DNA of 64,000 nt from positions 1 through 64,000 of the forward strand of contig NZ_CALPCS010000012.1 in NCBI RefSeq assembly GCF_943193065.1, given 5' to 3'. The translations under genes and the position numbers were made by a program. The notes beneath the pieces are model-generated. The model had not been told where the DNA came from, did no database searches, and saw only the letters and a program-made list of their open reading frames with translations. This stretch comes from Veillonella agrestimuris. GTDB taxonomy: Bacteria > Bacillota > Negativicutes > Veillonellales > Veillonellaceae. This document shows, piece by piece, positions 18,318 through 28,409 of the stretch (the first letter of the stretch is position 1; each line of letters opens with the position of its first letter).

Positions 18318-19172
18318 TTAAATTACACCTCTCAATTTAAAGCCATAGTCTAAGAACTTCACCGCATCATCCCAGCGATCATCGTCATTGAGAAGAACAA
18401 CAATCATCGTATGTCCACCTCGTGTAGCAGAGGCAATCAAGCACTCCCCTGCAGCACTAGTATAGCCCGTTTTTAGTCCATTAGCGCCAGGATATTTGTT
18501 ACGAATAAAGTGATTCGTTGTACGAATCGTTACAGGCGCCCGATTTTGGAAAGGCACTTTATAATAGTCGTTGGCTACTTTATCACGGAACATATCGTAT
18601 TGCATGCCATATGCCGCAATCAGTGCTAAATCGCGGGCCGTCGTATGATGTCCCATTTGCGTCAATCCATGAGGGTTTAAAAACTTACTATTTTTTGCTC
18701 CCGCTTTCGCTGCGATGCGCTCCATATCTTGGGCAAAAGCCGCTACAGAGCCACTTACATTTTCAGCCACTGCTACGGCTGCATCGTTACCACTGGCTAC
18801 CATCATGCCTTCAATAAGGCCTTCCAATGTAATTTCATCACCTACACGAATATCTAAACTCGATTCCCCTACGCTAGCCGCATAAGGACTAATAGTGGCT
18901 AATTCGTCAAATCGAGTACCTTTCAATTCAATGGCCGTCAAGAGCGTTACCATTTTCGTAGTACTGGCCGGATGCATCCATTTATCTGGATTTTTAGCAA
19001 ATAAAATGTCTTTCGTATCTGCATCAATTAAGACTACCGCTTCCCCTATGGTAGTTGGCGGCGTCGGTGTTTCTGCAATTACATCTTTGCTCATTGTGAA
19101 AGCTATTCCTAATGCCACAATAAACACCATGAGATACGTCCACAATGAAATTTGTTTCCTAATTAAATTCAT
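18318..19172 (-). CDS. D-alanyl-D-alanine carboxypeptidase (peptidase S11)
   Basis: A serine penicillin-binding protein that trims the terminal D-Ala from peptidoglycan stem peptides in the periplasm. An N-terminal hydrophobic segment (residues about 12-28, ending VIAETP) acts as signal or anchor. The three S11 motifs are Ser70-Thr-Thr-Lys73 (STTK), Ser127-Gly-Asn129, and Lys234-Thr-Gly236. At 284 residues it consists essentially of the catalytic domain and lacks the C-terminal beta domain of DacA. Start set at MNLIRKQ (ATG). A GTG three codons upstream is possible. Confidence 0.92.
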   Translation of the reverse strand: MNLIRKQISLWTYLMVFIVALGIAFTMSKDVIAETPTPPTTIGEAVVLIDADTKDILFAKNPDKWMHPASTTKMVTLLTAIELKGTRFDELATISPYAASVGESSLDIRVGDEITLEGLIEGMMVASGNDAAVAVAENVSGSVAAFAQDMERIAAKAGAKNSKFLNPHGLTQMGHHTTARDLALIAAYGMQYDMFRDKVANDYYKVPFQNRAPVTIRTTNHFIRNKYPGANGLKTGYTSAAGECLIASATRGGHTMIVVLLNDDDRWDDAVKFLDYGFKLRGVI

Positions 19173-19197
19173 GTATTTCACTTTCTATATTAAGATT

Positions 19198-20073
19198 CTA
19201 TGATTCATTTGATGTAGTCGGTTCATTATGAACATATACCACTCGTTGCGGATATGGAATATCGATACCATGTGCGTCGAAAGCATCTTTTACGCGAGAC
19301 ATGATAGTGTAACGCACGTCTACATATTCTGGTGTACGCACCCGTGCAAATGCAGCGATACGAACAGAGTTATCACCAAATTCAGTAATACCAATTTCCA
19401 TTTTTTGTGCATTAAGAACACGATTTTCAGCATCAAAAATATCTTTCAAAATTTGGATGGCTTGATGATGGTCATTATTATAACCAATATCAAACACAAA
19501 TGGTATAACCCGTTCTTTCATATATGAAAAATTAGTTACCGGCTGCGATGTCAGTTGCGAGTTTGGAATATATACTCGTTTTTGATCTTTCGTAATAACA
19601 ATAGTATTCATAAATTGAATGGCATGTACATTGCCCTCAATATCGCCAGTAGAAATATAGTGGCCGGCTTTAAAAGGCTTAAAAATAAGAATGAGCAATC
19701 CAGACGCTAAATTGGCCAAATTATTTTGTAATGCCAAACCGATACCTAAGCCAAAAGCACCAAAAGCAGCTACAAAAGATGTGGTAGGAATCCCGATTTG
19801 GTTCAAACAGATCAACACTAATCCAGCCAATAATAAGTAATTAATCAATTGAGCTACAAAACTCATAGCTGCCGCATCATATTGAGCTTTCGTCATAATG
19901 CGAACAGCTACATTTTTAATCCATCGAATGACATATCGACCAATAAAAAAGACAATGAGCGCTAGTAAAATATTGCCCGCTTGGTCAAAGAACCAATCTC
20001 GCAATCGAAGCAGTACATTGGCATCGTTAAACAAAAGCTGCGACACCGTACTCCATAATGTATTAAAGTCCAT
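19198..20073 (-). CDS. Small-conductance mechanosensitive channel (MscS family)
   Basis: A 291-residue inner-membrane channel that opens on osmotic downshift. Three transmembrane segments lie at about 30-50, 70-92 and 95-120. The third is the pore helix with the characteristic Gly/Ala pattern GAFGLGIGLALQNNLANLASG. The cytoplasmic beta domain follows, including the motif VYIPNSQLTSQPVTNFS. GGAAGG precedes the ATG. Its proximity to the c-di-AMP block is not close enough to imply linkage. Confidence 0.94.
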   Translation of the reverse strand: MDFNTLWSTVSQLLFNDANVLLRLRDWFFDQAGNILLALIVFFIGRYVIRWIKNVAVRIMTKAQYDAAAMSFVAQLINYLLLAGLVLICLNQIGIPTTSFVAAFGAFGLGIGLALQNNLANLASGLLILIFKPFKAGHYISTGDIEGNVHAIQFMNTIVITKDQKRVYIPNSQLTSQPVTNFSYMKERVIPFVFDIGYNNDHHQAIQILKDIFDAENRVLNAQKMEIGITEFGDNSVRIAAFARVRTPEYVDVRYTIMSRVKDAFDAHGIDIPYPQRVVYVHNEPTTSNES

Positions 20074-20177
20074 AGTTACCTTCCTATATAAATTAATATC
20101 GTTCTCTATAAAAACTATGATATGATGATAAGAGTTATATATATTTATATTCCCTATTTCATACTAGAGAGTCTACT

Positions 20178-20951
20178 ATGTTTACAAATCCTTATGCACC
20201 GCCTGCAGAACTTGCCAGCGGTGGCCATATTATTTCAGAGGCAACCTCTGTTACAGTCTTATTCGACGATATCCATTACTCCCTCAGCAGCGGTCAATTG
20301 AATGGTGGTTTTCACCATACATTAGGGGTGCGCAACCAACAGCTAACATTCAACATCCATACAGAACAAGATCTGCCAGGTGGATCGGTATCTAACTACT
20401 TAGCCCAAGAATTTGAACATATTGATGTACCTGTTCATTTTAGCACAGCCTTATTGACATCAGCAACGCTAGACCGCGTAGTCTATACGATGGTACAAGA
20501 AAATGATACCATTGTAGAAACATTGATTACTGCTGGTGTTGACGAAACAGCTCACCGTGCAGGAACAGGCTATTGTTACGAAGAAAAAGATGGTCAATTC
20601 CACACACCTGGAACAATTAATATCCTCGCTTTCACCAACAAAGCCCTCACAGATAGTGCTATGGTCAAATCCATCATCACCATTACAGAAGCAAAAACAG
20701 CAGCTTTGCAAGATTGGAATATAGATAGTGTCACTCACCATACAACATATAACACAACAGTGGATCACAGTCTATCTAAATCTATCAATACTGGTGCTAC
20801 AGGGACGGCTACAGACGGTATTATTATGACCATTGATACAAATGGCGAAATTCTAACTGATGCTGGTTCATTCTCCCTCTTTGGCGATACTTTAGCAAAA
20901 GCTGTCTATATAGGAGTACAACGGGCATTAACAAATGCTACGAACGAGTAA
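20178..20951 (+). CDS. cbiZ: Adenosylcobinamide amidohydrolase
   Basis: Hydrolyses adenosylcobinamide to adenosylcobyric acid so that externally acquired cobinamides can be remodelled into a usable cobamide. The 257-residue protein shows the CbiZ core GTINILAFTNKALTDSAM, ITITEAKTAAL and the glycine/threonine loop TGATGTATDGIIM. It stands alone on the plus strand, and I see no B12 riboswitch in its 104-nt leader. Cobalamin is also needed by QueG, encoded 4 kb away. Confidence 0.9.
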   Translation: MFTNPYAPPAELASGGHIISEATSVTVLFDDIHYSLSSGQLNGGFHHTLGVRNQQLTFNIHTEQDLPGGSVSNYLAQEFEHIDVPVHFSTALLTSATLDRVVYTMVQENDTIVETLITAGVDETAHRAGTGYCYEEKDGQFHTPGTINILAFTNKALTDSAMVKSIITITEAKTAALQDWNIDSVTHHTTYNTTVDHSLSKSINTGATGTATDGIIMTIDTNGEILTDAGSFSLFGDTLAKAVYIGVQRALTNATNE

Positions 20952-20986
20952 TTTTATACGCTTTACCCTAAGAGGATTACAAATCG

Positions 20987-21026
20987 AAAAAGAGAGTTAG
21001 AACGATATCGGTCTAACTCTCTTTTT
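20987..21026. terminator. Bidirectional terminator between cbiZ and asparaginase gene
   Basis: A perfect 15-bp stem AAAAAGAGAGTTAGA / TCTAACTCTCTTTTT with a 10-nt loop lies between convergent genes. The A-run and T-run in the stem allow termination in both directions. Confidence 0.9.
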
Positions 21027-21042
21027 ACATGCTACTATTCTA

Positions 21043-22014
21043 TTAATATTCCTTAAAGATGCGTTCTAAATCCCCTTTTGTTCTCTCTTTTTGAAGAGCC
21101 ACCATTAATAATATACGAGCTTTTTGTGGGCTTAAGGAATCGCTCACTATATAATCCGTCCCCTTATCAGTGGATAGAGCGGAAACAATACCCGTACCTG
21201 TTCTCGATGCTCTTACAACAGGTACGCCTGCCTTTTCCGTGACAACACGGATCTGCTTCGGTACTGTTCCATGGCCTAACCCCATAATAACAAGTCCATC
21301 TGGATGCGTATTAAGAACAGCCGCCCCTACCGACTCTTCTATACCAGCATAACAAGCCAAGATAGGTACATGCGGTAACGTATCAGCCACAGCAAATTCA
21401 GAATGCAGTGTATGGCGCCGTACAGGCGAACTATAAAAATGTGGTACACCATCTTGTACAAAGCCCATATGCCCTGTATTCGGACTACCAAAGGTAGACA
21501 CATTGGTGGTATTCATTTTCGTAACTTCGCGAGCACTTTCAATAGTTCCATTTAAAACGACTAATACCCCTTTTCCCACAGAAGAAGGATGGCGAGTCAC
21601 TTGAATAGATTGAAGTAAATTAATAGGCCCATCAGCACTAATAGCACTGGCTGGACGCATCGAACCAGTCACAACAATAGGCTTGTCAGTATGAACTACT
21701 AAATTGAGAAAATAGGCAGTCTCTTCCAATGTGTCAGTCCCGTGGGTAATAACAACGCCACCCACATCCTCTCGATCCACAACAGATTGTACCAATTTCG
21801 CTAATTCAATCCATTGATACATAGTAATATCAGAGCTTTCCATATTCGCAAATTGATAATGTACGAAAGGCCCATATTCACTAACACCCGGTACAGATTC
21901 AATAATTTCTTCTACCGTAATGACCCCTGGCGTATAGCCTGTCAAATCCGTATCTGATGCACCTTTCCCTGCAATAGTGCCGCCTGTACCAATGATAGCA
22001 ATATTCTGTTTCAT
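21043..22014 (-). CDS. L-asparaginase, cytoplasmic
   Basis: Hydrolyses asparagine to aspartate and ammonia. The first active-site Thr is in IIGTGGTIAGKG near residue 12, the second in HGTDTLEETA near residue 90, and TGSMRP follows; all are diagnostic of the asparaginase I/II family. There is no signal peptide, so it is cytoplasmic. Start set at MKQNIAII, with GGGAG upstream at long spacing. A longer frame that overlaps the nadE stop is possible. It is the last gene of pncB-nadE-asparaginase, so its ammonia could feed NadE (inference). Confidence 0.88.
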   Translation of the reverse strand: MKQNIAIIGTGGTIAGKGASDTDLTGYTPGVITVEEIIESVPGVSEYGPFVHYQFANMESSDITMYQWIELAKLVQSVVDREDVGGVVITHGTDTLEETAYFLNLVVHTDKPIVVTGSMRPASAISADGPINLLQSIQVTRHPSSVGKGVLVVLNGTIESAREVTKMNTTNVSTFGSPNTGHMGFVQDGVPHFYSSPVRRHTLHSEFAVADTLPHVPILACYAGIEESVGAAVLNTHPDGLVIMGLGHGTVPKQIRVVTEKAGVPVVRASRTGTGIVSALSTDKGTDYIVSDSLSPQKARILLMVALQKERTKGDLERIFKEY

Positions 22015-22048
22015 AACTACATACTCTCCCTTCTTACCTACAATAATA

Positions 22049-22819
22049 TTAATCTTCATTCCATATGAAAGCTGGCATTAATTCTAATTTATGTAAATTG
22101 ATGCGATGCAAATGGTCAATCCGCTCCTTTGTGTTGGCATCATCAATTTGGCCCGTTCGGATATATCGATCAAGCACAGCATAGGTAAAGCCTAATTTGT
22201 CTTCGTCCGATTGCCCACTTAATCCATCACTCGGTGTTTTGTGGACTAACTGTTCAGGAATGTCTAATAATTCGCCGATTTGGCGCACTTCTTCTACTAC
22301 TAGATTCGCTAAAGGACTAAAATCTCCTGCAGAATCGCCAAATTTTGTAGAATAACCTACATAATCTTCAGAGCCATTACAGGTATTAGCAACACGACCA
22401 CCATTAGGTAAGTTTTGAGATACCGCATATAACGTCGCCATGCGCAAGCGGGGTGGCATATTGATAGCCGCATCATGACTAAGCTGAGATTCTTTTGCAA
22501 TATCAGCAAAACCTGGAGTTTCTGTAATAGCCTTAGATAAGGCCTGATACGCATCTCCAATATTTACGATTATATAAGGAATACCCAGATGTTCTACTAC
22601 CGATTTGGCGTCATCAATATCCGATTGCACACCATTCGGCATAAGCACACCTACAACGCGCTCTGCCCCTAATGCTTCTTTGCAAAGGGCTGCCACAATG
22701 GTAGAGTCTTTGCCTCCCGATATACCGATAACAGCAGAACAACGAGGTCCATTGTCTTCAAAATAACGGCGAATCCACTGAATAAGTTTGTCTTTAATTT
22801 GTTTTGGATTCTTCAACAT
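22049..22819 (-). CDS. nadE: NAD synthetase (ammonia-dependent type)
   Basis: Amidates nicotinate adenine dinucleotide to NAD using ATP. The P-loop pyrophosphatase motif is VIGISGGKDSTIVAAL at about residue 30. The 256-residue length and the absence of an N-terminal nitrilase domain indicate the ammonia-using form, which cannot take nitrogen from glutamine by itself. AGGTAGGA precedes the ATG. It lies 7 nt downstream of pncB and next to asparaginase. Confidence 0.95.
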   Translation of the reverse strand: MLKNPKQIKDKLIQWIRRYFEDNGPRCSAVIGISGGKDSTIVAALCKEALGAERVVGVLMPNGVQSDIDDAKSVVEHLGIPYIIVNIGDAYQALSKAITETPGFADIAKESQLSHDAAINMPPRLRMATLYAVSQNLPNGGRVANTCNGSEDYVGYSTKFGDSAGDFSPLANLVVEEVRQIGELLDIPEQLVHKTPSDGLSGQSDEDKLGFTYAVLDRYIRTGQIDDANTKERIDHLHRINLHKLELMPAFIWNED

Positions 22820-22826
22820 AGATATC

Positions 22827-24281
22827 CTACCTTCTACTTTCTATGCGACTTAACAAATCCATTTTCATATCGTAATAGGCAGGGCTCATATCTAAATAAT
22901 GACCGTGAGGATTATCGAACCGCTGCTCTTCTTCCCAAATTTCATGTTTCAATTGATATTGAACATATTCTCGAATCTCTTCTAACGATGGGGATGGAAC
23001 GATTTGTTTCCCCTCTTTGATGACTAACTCTTGCAAATCTTTAAAAGTACAGTCTTCAAAATAGAGTTCACGCCATGGTTTTTCTGGATCAATGTAGCGA
23101 TAAGGTTGTTCTGTGCTTGGTACTTCGTCGGGCATAGTCAATAAATCAGCAATGGCTTCGCCAGTAGCGTTACTATACACGCGGTATACTTTTTTCAATC
23201 CGGGATTCGTAATTTTAGCCACTGTTTCCGATACTTTAATACGCGGTTTCCATTCCCCATCTTTTTCAACGCCAGCAATCTTATAAACGGCGCCAAATAC
23301 AGGATCCGATTTAGACGTAATCAAACGTTCCCCTACACCAAAGGCATCGATAGGTCCACCTTGGCTCAACAGCGATGTAATAGTATACTCATCAAGACTA
23401 TTAGATGCAACGATTTTACAATCTGTTAAGCCTGCTTCATCTAGCATGCGACGGGCTTGTTTCGCCAAATATGCTAAATCCCCAGAATCGAGGCGAATAC
23501 CTTTTAAGCGGTACCCTTGTGGATCCAATACTTCTTTAGCTACCTTAATTGCATTAGGTACACCAGAATTTAATACATCGTAGGTATCCACTAAAAATAC
23601 GGAACTTTGAGGATAAACTTCGGCATACGCTTTAAAGGCTTCGTATTCAGACCCGTAGTACATAACCCAACTATGGGCCATCGTTCCGCTCACAGGAATA
23701 TTAAACTTCTGTCCTGCTAGCACTGTCGCCGTAGAATGAACACCGCCAATATAGGCAGCTCGCGATCCATACACGGCAGCATCCACATTATGGGCTCGGC
23801 GAGCACCAAAATCGGATACAATACGCCCTTCTGCAGCTCGCACAATGCGGTTCGCCTTTGTAGCAATCAGAGACTGATGATTCATCATAGCTAGTACAGC
23901 AGTCTCGACAATTTGTGCATCAATGAGCGGTGCTACAATAGTTATGACTGGTTCATTGGGATAAATAATAGTCCCCTCTTTAAAGGCGTACACATCGCCA
24001 GTAAATCGGAAGTGCCGCAAATAGTCTAAAAAAGCTTCACTAAATAAATTGAGACTTCTAAAATATTCAATTTCTGCCTCTTCAAAGTGGAGATGTGTAA
24101 TATATTCCAAAATTTGCTCTAATCCACAGAAAATAGCAAAACCACCTTCATCTGGATTACGACGATAAAAGACATCAAAAGCAACACGGTCTAAAGTTCG
24201 CTCCTTTGTAAAGTAGCCATTAGCCATAGTCATCTCATAGAGATCCATGAGCATACTAATATTGCGGTGTTCATGCTGCAT
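22827..24281 (-). CDS. pncB: Nicotinate phosphoribosyltransferase
   Basis: Converts nicotinate and PRPP to nicotinate mononucleotide, the entry of the salvage route to NAD. It has 484 residues. Typical segments are LMDLYEMTMANGYF at the N-terminus, DFGARRAHN, AYIGGVHSTATVLAG, GTMAHSWVM and VDTYDVLNSGVPNAI. The start chosen is MQHEHRN. An earlier ATG nine codons upstream is less well placed. It is first in the operon with nadE. The nadD step is not encoded here. Confidence 0.95.
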   Translation of the reverse strand: MQHEHRNISMLMDLYEMTMANGYFTKERTLDRVAFDVFYRRNPDEGGFAIFCGLEQILEYITHLHFEEAEIEYFRSLNLFSEAFLDYLRHFRFTGDVYAFKEGTIIYPNEPVITIVAPLIDAQIVETAVLAMMNHQSLIATKANRIVRAAEGRIVSDFGARRAHNVDAAVYGSRAAYIGGVHSTATVLAGQKFNIPVSGTMAHSWVMYYGSEYEAFKAYAEVYPQSSVFLVDTYDVLNSGVPNAIKVAKEVLDPQGYRLKGIRLDSGDLAYLAKQARRMLDEAGLTDCKIVASNSLDEYTITSLLSQGGPIDAFGVGERLITSKSDPVFGAVYKIAGVEKDGEWKPRIKVSETVAKITNPGLKKVYRVYSNATGEAIADLLTMPDEVPSTEQPYRYIDPEKPWRELYFEDCTFKDLQELVIKEGKQIVPSPSLEEIREYVQYQLKHEIWEEEQRFDNPHGHYLDMSPAYYDMKMDLLSRIESRR

Positions 24282-24481
24282 ACTTTCACCACCCTTATAC
24301 ATAAACATTCTATCAGTCCATACAGATTTCCTGCTATTTATTCTTTTCTATTATAAACTAAATGAAAGACCTTTTCTATTTGTACAAGCACTTTTCTATT
24401 TATCCTTACCTATGATATAACTATAGTATAAGTATAATGTACATCAACATAACTATACTAACCTATGTATGTACATTGAAA

Positions 24482-24510
24482 CTTTCACCATTTGTGAAAG
24501 CACTTTCACA
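24482..24510. promoter_or_regulatory. Palindromic CTTTCAC/GTGAAAG array upstream of pepD
   Basis: Three copies of the heptamer CTTTCAC in alternating orientation occur at 24482-24488, 24494-24500 and 24503-24509. The last two form an 18-bp perfect palindrome, TGTGAAAGCACTTTCACA (24493-24510), ending just before the pepD ribosome binding site. It could be an operator or an RNA hairpin. No regulator is identifiable. Confidence 0.45.
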
Positions 24511-24528
24511 GAATGAGAGGTATATAAT

Positions 24529-25977
24529 ATGAACAATATCAGTCAAGCCACACGAGTGTTAGACATTTTCAAAGATATGAGCCAAATTCCTCGCGAATCA
24601 GGCAATGAAAAAGCAGTTAGCGATTATATCGTTAATTTCGCAAAACAATTAGGATTGGATGTCGTGCAAGACGATGTGTGGAATGTAATCGTGAAAAAAT
24701 CGGCTACACCGGGTTATGAAAACCGTCCTACAGTGATCTTGCAAGGTCATATTGATATGGTGTGCGTAAAAGATCTTGATTCCAATCATGATTTTACTAA
24801 AGACCCTATTGCCAATATCATCGAAGGGAAATGGATGCATGCAGACCACACTACACTAGGCGCCGATAATGGTATAGGCTGTGCTATGATTTTAGCTATT
24901 TTAGAAGACAAAGAGCAACAACACGGCCCCATTCAAGCTTTATTTACAACGAACGAAGAAACAGGTATGGATGGCGCCTTTGCCTTAAAAGAAGGAGATG
25001 TAACGGGCGATTATTTGCTCAACTTAGATACAGAAGAAGAACACGAGTTCACCGTAAGCTGCGCTGGCGGTTGCCATGTCAATGTGAGCATTCCTCTGCT
25101 TCGGGAAAATAATTTGCCTGGCTACAATGCGGCCTTATCCATTTCTGTGCAAGGTCTACAAGGGGGGCATTCAGGCATCGAGATTATCGAGCAACGAGCA
25201 AATGCAAACCAAGTATTAGCCCGCGTTTTATACGATTTAGAAAAACAATATTCTCTAAATCTTGCTTCTTTCAAAGGTGGCGTCAAACACAATGCTATCC
25301 CATCTAAAGCAGTCGCTACTATTACTGTACGACCTGAAGATGTAACAGCAATCAAAACATTGTTGGCATTCTATGAAAAACAATACCAACAAGAATTTGC
25401 CGTTAAAGATCCAGGCCTTGTCATTCTCGTAGAGGATATCGAAACACCAGATGTAACGTATGCAGACGATACAGCAGAGGCGTTAATTTCCTATTTATAC
25501 CTCGCTGAAGATGGCGTTCATTCTATGAGCCAAACCATCGAAGGGCTTGTAGAAACATCTAACAACCTCGCTATCGTAGAAGAAGGAACCCACACCATCG
25601 ACATCCTCGTATCCGTGCGTAGTTCTAACATGAACAGCCTTGAGTACTTAGCGAAAAAACTATTGCTTTTAGCCGATACATTAGGCCTTGCAGCAGTGCG
25701 CAACGGCGGCTACCCTGCGTGGGAATACGAACGTGGATCCAAATTGGAGGAACAAGCCATTGCATTGCATAACGAAATGTTTGATACACCTGCTACGGTA
25801 AATGCCATCCATGCGGGCCTTGAGTGTGGCTTATTAAAAGGCATCTTGCCAAACACACAAATGATCAGCTTTGGCCCTACAATCCTAAGCCCGCATACGC
25901 CAGTAGAACGAGTACACCTTCCATCTGTAGAACGAGTGTATATCTATTTGAAAGCTTTATTGGAAAAACTACAATAA
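24529..25977 (+). CDS. pepD: Aminoacyl-histidine dipeptidase (M20 family, PepD)
   Basis: A 482-residue zinc metallopeptidase of the M20C type that hydrolyses Xaa-His and other dipeptides in the cytoplasm. Metal and catalytic residues are visible in LQGHIDMVCVK (His, Asp), TTLGADNGIG (bridging Asp), TTNEETGMDG (Glu-Glu) and NLDTEEEHEF, with a distal His in SFGPTILSPHTPVE. GAGAGG precedes the ATG. It is transcribed alone, away from pncB, behind a palindromic sequence. Confidence 0.93.
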   Translation: MNNISQATRVLDIFKDMSQIPRESGNEKAVSDYIVNFAKQLGLDVVQDDVWNVIVKKSATPGYENRPTVILQGHIDMVCVKDLDSNHDFTKDPIANIIEGKWMHADHTTLGADNGIGCAMILAILEDKEQQHGPIQALFTTNEETGMDGAFALKEGDVTGDYLLNLDTEEEHEFTVSCAGGCHVNVSIPLLRENNLPGYNAALSISVQGLQGGHSGIEIIEQRANANQVLARVLYDLEKQYSLNLASFKGGVKHNAIPSKAVATITVRPEDVTAIKTLLAFYEKQYQQEFAVKDPGLVILVEDIETPDVTYADDTAEALISYLYLAEDGVHSMSQTIEGLVETSNNLAIVEEGTHTIDILVSVRSSNMNSLEYLAKKLLLLADTLGLAAVRNGGYPAWEYERGSKLEEQAIALHNEMFDTPATVNAIHAGLECGLLKGILPNTQMISFGPTILSPHTPVERVHLPSVERVYIYLKALLEKLQ

Positions 25978-26050
25978 TATACGTTGTTGTAAATCACCTT
26001 ACTAGCTACACTTAACATTAGCTACACAAGGAGCTAATGCACCATTACGC

Positions 26051-26097
26051 AAAAGAGCTATACCGAATGAATCAATGTCATTTGGTATAGCTCTTTT
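26051..26097. terminator. Bidirectional terminator between pepD and metY
   Basis: A 20-bp stem with a single G-T wobble (26051-26070 with 26078-26097) has A- and T-runs at its base, and lies between convergent genes. Confidence 0.9.
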
Positions 26098-26131
26098 TAT
26101 GTTATGTAATAATATTTGATCTAGCGCTTGC

Positions 26132-27403
26132 TTATACTCTATCTAATGCTTGGGATAAATCGTCAATGATATCGTCGATATTTTCAATACCAATAGAAAG
26201 GCGAATCATATCTGGTGTAACGCCAGCGGATCGTTGTTGTTCTTCGTTCAACTGTGCATGTGTCGTAGATGCTGGGTGAATGACTAAAGATTTAGCATCT
26301 GCTACGTTAGCAAGGTGGGAGAACAATTGAAGGGCATCAACAAACTTAATGCCTGCCTCTTTGCCACCTTGTACGCCAAATGTAAAGACAGCCCCTACCC
26401 CTTTCGGGAATAATTTCGTAGCTAACGCTTTATATGGGCTCGTTTCCAATTCTGGGTAGCTCACCCACGCTACTTTTGGATGGTTATTTAAGAAATCTAC
26501 TACTTTACGAGTATTTTCAACGTGACGCTCTACGCGCAAGGACAATGTTTCAATGCCTTGTAAAATTTGCCATGCCGCAAGTGGCGTAATGCACGCACCT
26601 GTGTCGCGCAATAATTGGGTACGGATTTTCACAGTAAACGGAATTGGCAAATCACCATATACTAAGCCATTATAATGTTCGTCGCCTTCTACAAATCCTG
26701 GATATTTACCAGAAGCTTTATAGTCAAATTTACCAGATTCAACGACAACACCACCTAATGTAGTACCATGTCCACCAAGATATTTTGTAGCAGAATGAAC
26801 AACAACGTCCGCACCATGCTCTAACGGACGGAATAAGTATGGCGACGCAAATGTATTATCAACGATAAGGATAATATTATGTTTATGAGCAATATCAGCT
26901 ACTGCTTGCACATCAATCAAATTAATACCTGGGTTACCGATTGTTTCGATGTATACAGCTTTTGTATGCTCATCAATAGCCGCATCAAATTCTTCTAAAT
27001 TATCTGGATTTACAAATTTCGTTTCAATGCCAAAACGAGGCAATGTAGCTGTAAACAAATTATATGTACCGCCATATAATGTAGAAGCAGCTACGATATT
27101 ATCGCCTGTACTAGCAACGTTCAAAATAGAATAAGTAATCGCCGCAGATCCGGAAGCCAATGCAATCCCAGCTGCGCCCCCTTCTAATTGAGCTACTCGA
27201 GCATCTAATACGTCTGTTGTAGGATTACCTAAGCGGGAGTAAATCGCCCCTGGATTTGTTAATGCAAAGCGACCTGCCGCTTCTTCCGCATCCTTAAATA
27301 CGAAAGACGTAGTTTGGTAAATTGGCACAGCACGAGCACCTGTTGGATCTACTGTATGACCACCATGTAATTGTAGTGTTTCAAATTTATAATTGTTACT
27401 CAT
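26132..27403 (-). CDS. metY: O-acetylhomoserine (thiol)-lyase
   Basis: A PLP enzyme of 423 residues that makes homocysteine directly from O-acetylhomoserine and sulfide. The family features are [21 protein letters not shown] at the N-terminus, [22 protein letters not shown] and the PLP-lysine motif [22 protein letters not shown] precedes the ATG. It lies 11 nt after metA, which supplies its substrate. Confidence 0.95.
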   Translation of the reverse strand: MSNNYKFETLQLHGGHTVDPTGARAVPIYQTTSFVFKDAEEAAGRFALTNPGAIYSRLGNPTTDVLDARVAQLEGGAAGIALASGSAAITYSILNVASTGDNIVAASTLYGGTYNLFTATLPRFGIETKFVNPDNLEEFDAAIDEHTKAVYIETIGNPGINLIDVQAVADIAHKHNIILIVDNTFASPYLFRPLEHGADVVVHSATKYLGGHGTTLGGVVVESGKFDYKASGKYPGFVEGDEHYNGLVYGDLPIPFTVKIRTQLLRDTGACITPLAAWQILQGIETLSLRVERHVENTRKVVDFLNNHPKVAWVSYPELETSPYKALATKLFPKGVGAVFTFGVQGGKEAGIKFVDALQLFSHLANVADAKSLVIHPASTTHAQLNEEQQRSAGVTPDMIRLSIGIENIDDIIDDLSQALDRV

Positions 27404-27414
27404 AATATATCTCC

Positions 27415-28374
27415 TTATATGTAAGCACCAAAGTCTTTATCCCGGTCGTATTTCATCTTTTTAATTTGCTCAATAATGTACGGTGTTTCTTGGTATACGT
27501 AGTAGTTTAACCAGTTCGTAAATAACAAAGTACTTACCGAACGCCACCGCACGATAGGGCGTTGTTTTGGATCGTCATCAGGGAAGTAGTTTTCTGGTAA
27601 ATCTACTTCATCTCCTTTCGCAATATCTCGCACGTACTCGCGATTTAGCGTATCCCAATCGTATTCGGCATGACCAAAGACGAAAATATGTTTATTATCT
27701 AAACTACGCACGATAGCCGCTCCACTTGGGCCCGAACCGGCAAGTAATTCCAATTGCTTATTGTTTCTAATTTGCTCTTCCGACACGGTGGTATGGCGAG
27801 AATGAGGCATCCAGAACTTTTCGTCGAAGCCACGTAATAAAACGGGACGATCGTTGTAAATGTCGTGTTCATAAACACCAAATAATTTTCGATCCATAAC
27901 CGATTTATTAATGCCAAAATGGTGATATAAACCGGCTTGAGCGCCCCAACATATGTAGAATGTAGAGTATACATGCTCTTCGCCCCAGTTCATAATCTCT
28001 ACCAATTCATCCCAGTAGTCTACCTCTTCAAAAGGCATCAGTTCTACAGGAGCACCTGTAATGATCATGCCATCAAAGAAGTCTTCTTTCACTTCATCAA
28101 AGGTACGGTAAAAGGTTTCTAAATATTCTGCGTCTGTATTTTTAGATTTTCTTGATGCGGTATGTAAAAGCGTAAAATTTACTTGCAATGGGCTATTACT
28201 AAGAGCCCGCAAGATTTGCGTTTCCGTCACTTCTTTAGTAGGCATCAAATTCACTAACAAGATTTCTAAAGGACGGATTTGTTGGTTTTCAGCTCGTTCC
28301 GTATCCATAACGAAAATATTTTCTTGCGCTAATTTAGTAATGGCCGGTAAATTCTTAATAACTTTAATAGGCAT
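27415..28374 (-). CDS. metA: Homoserine O-acetyltransferase (MetA type)
   Basis: Activates homoserine for methionine synthesis. The 319-residue protein is the MetA (HTS) fold, not MetX. Catalytic Cys142 is in [15 protein letters not shown], and the His/Glu of the active site are in [13 protein letters not shown]. Residue 111 is Glu (ITGAPVELM). In this family Glu at 111 goes with acetyl-CoA and Gly with succinyl-CoA, so I call it an acetyltransferase, which fits the adjacent metY. GAGGTG precedes the ATG. Confidence 0.95.
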   Translation of the reverse strand: MPIKVIKNLPAITKLAQENIFVMDTERAENQQIRPLEILLVNLMPTKEVTETQILRALSNSPLQVNFTLLHTASRKSKNTDAEYLETFYRTFDEVKEDFFDGMIITGAPVELMPFEEVDYWDELVEIMNWGEEHVYSTFYICWGAQAGLYHHFGINKSVMDRKLFGVYEHDIYNDRPVLLRGFDEKFWMPHSRHTTVSEEQIRNNKQLELLAGSGPSGAAIVRSLDNKHIFVFGHAEYDWDTLNREYVRDIAKGDEVDLPENYFPDDDPKQRPIVRWRSVSTLLFTNWLNYYVYQETPYIIEQIKKMKYDRDKDFGAYI

Positions 28375-28409
28375 CGTGTCACCTCGTTGTTAGAGAATAA
28401 CGAATTAAA

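Noticed and set aside
20074..20177. Cobalamin riboswitch for cbiZ
   Set aside because: Only about 100 nt of leader and no B12-box-like sequence.
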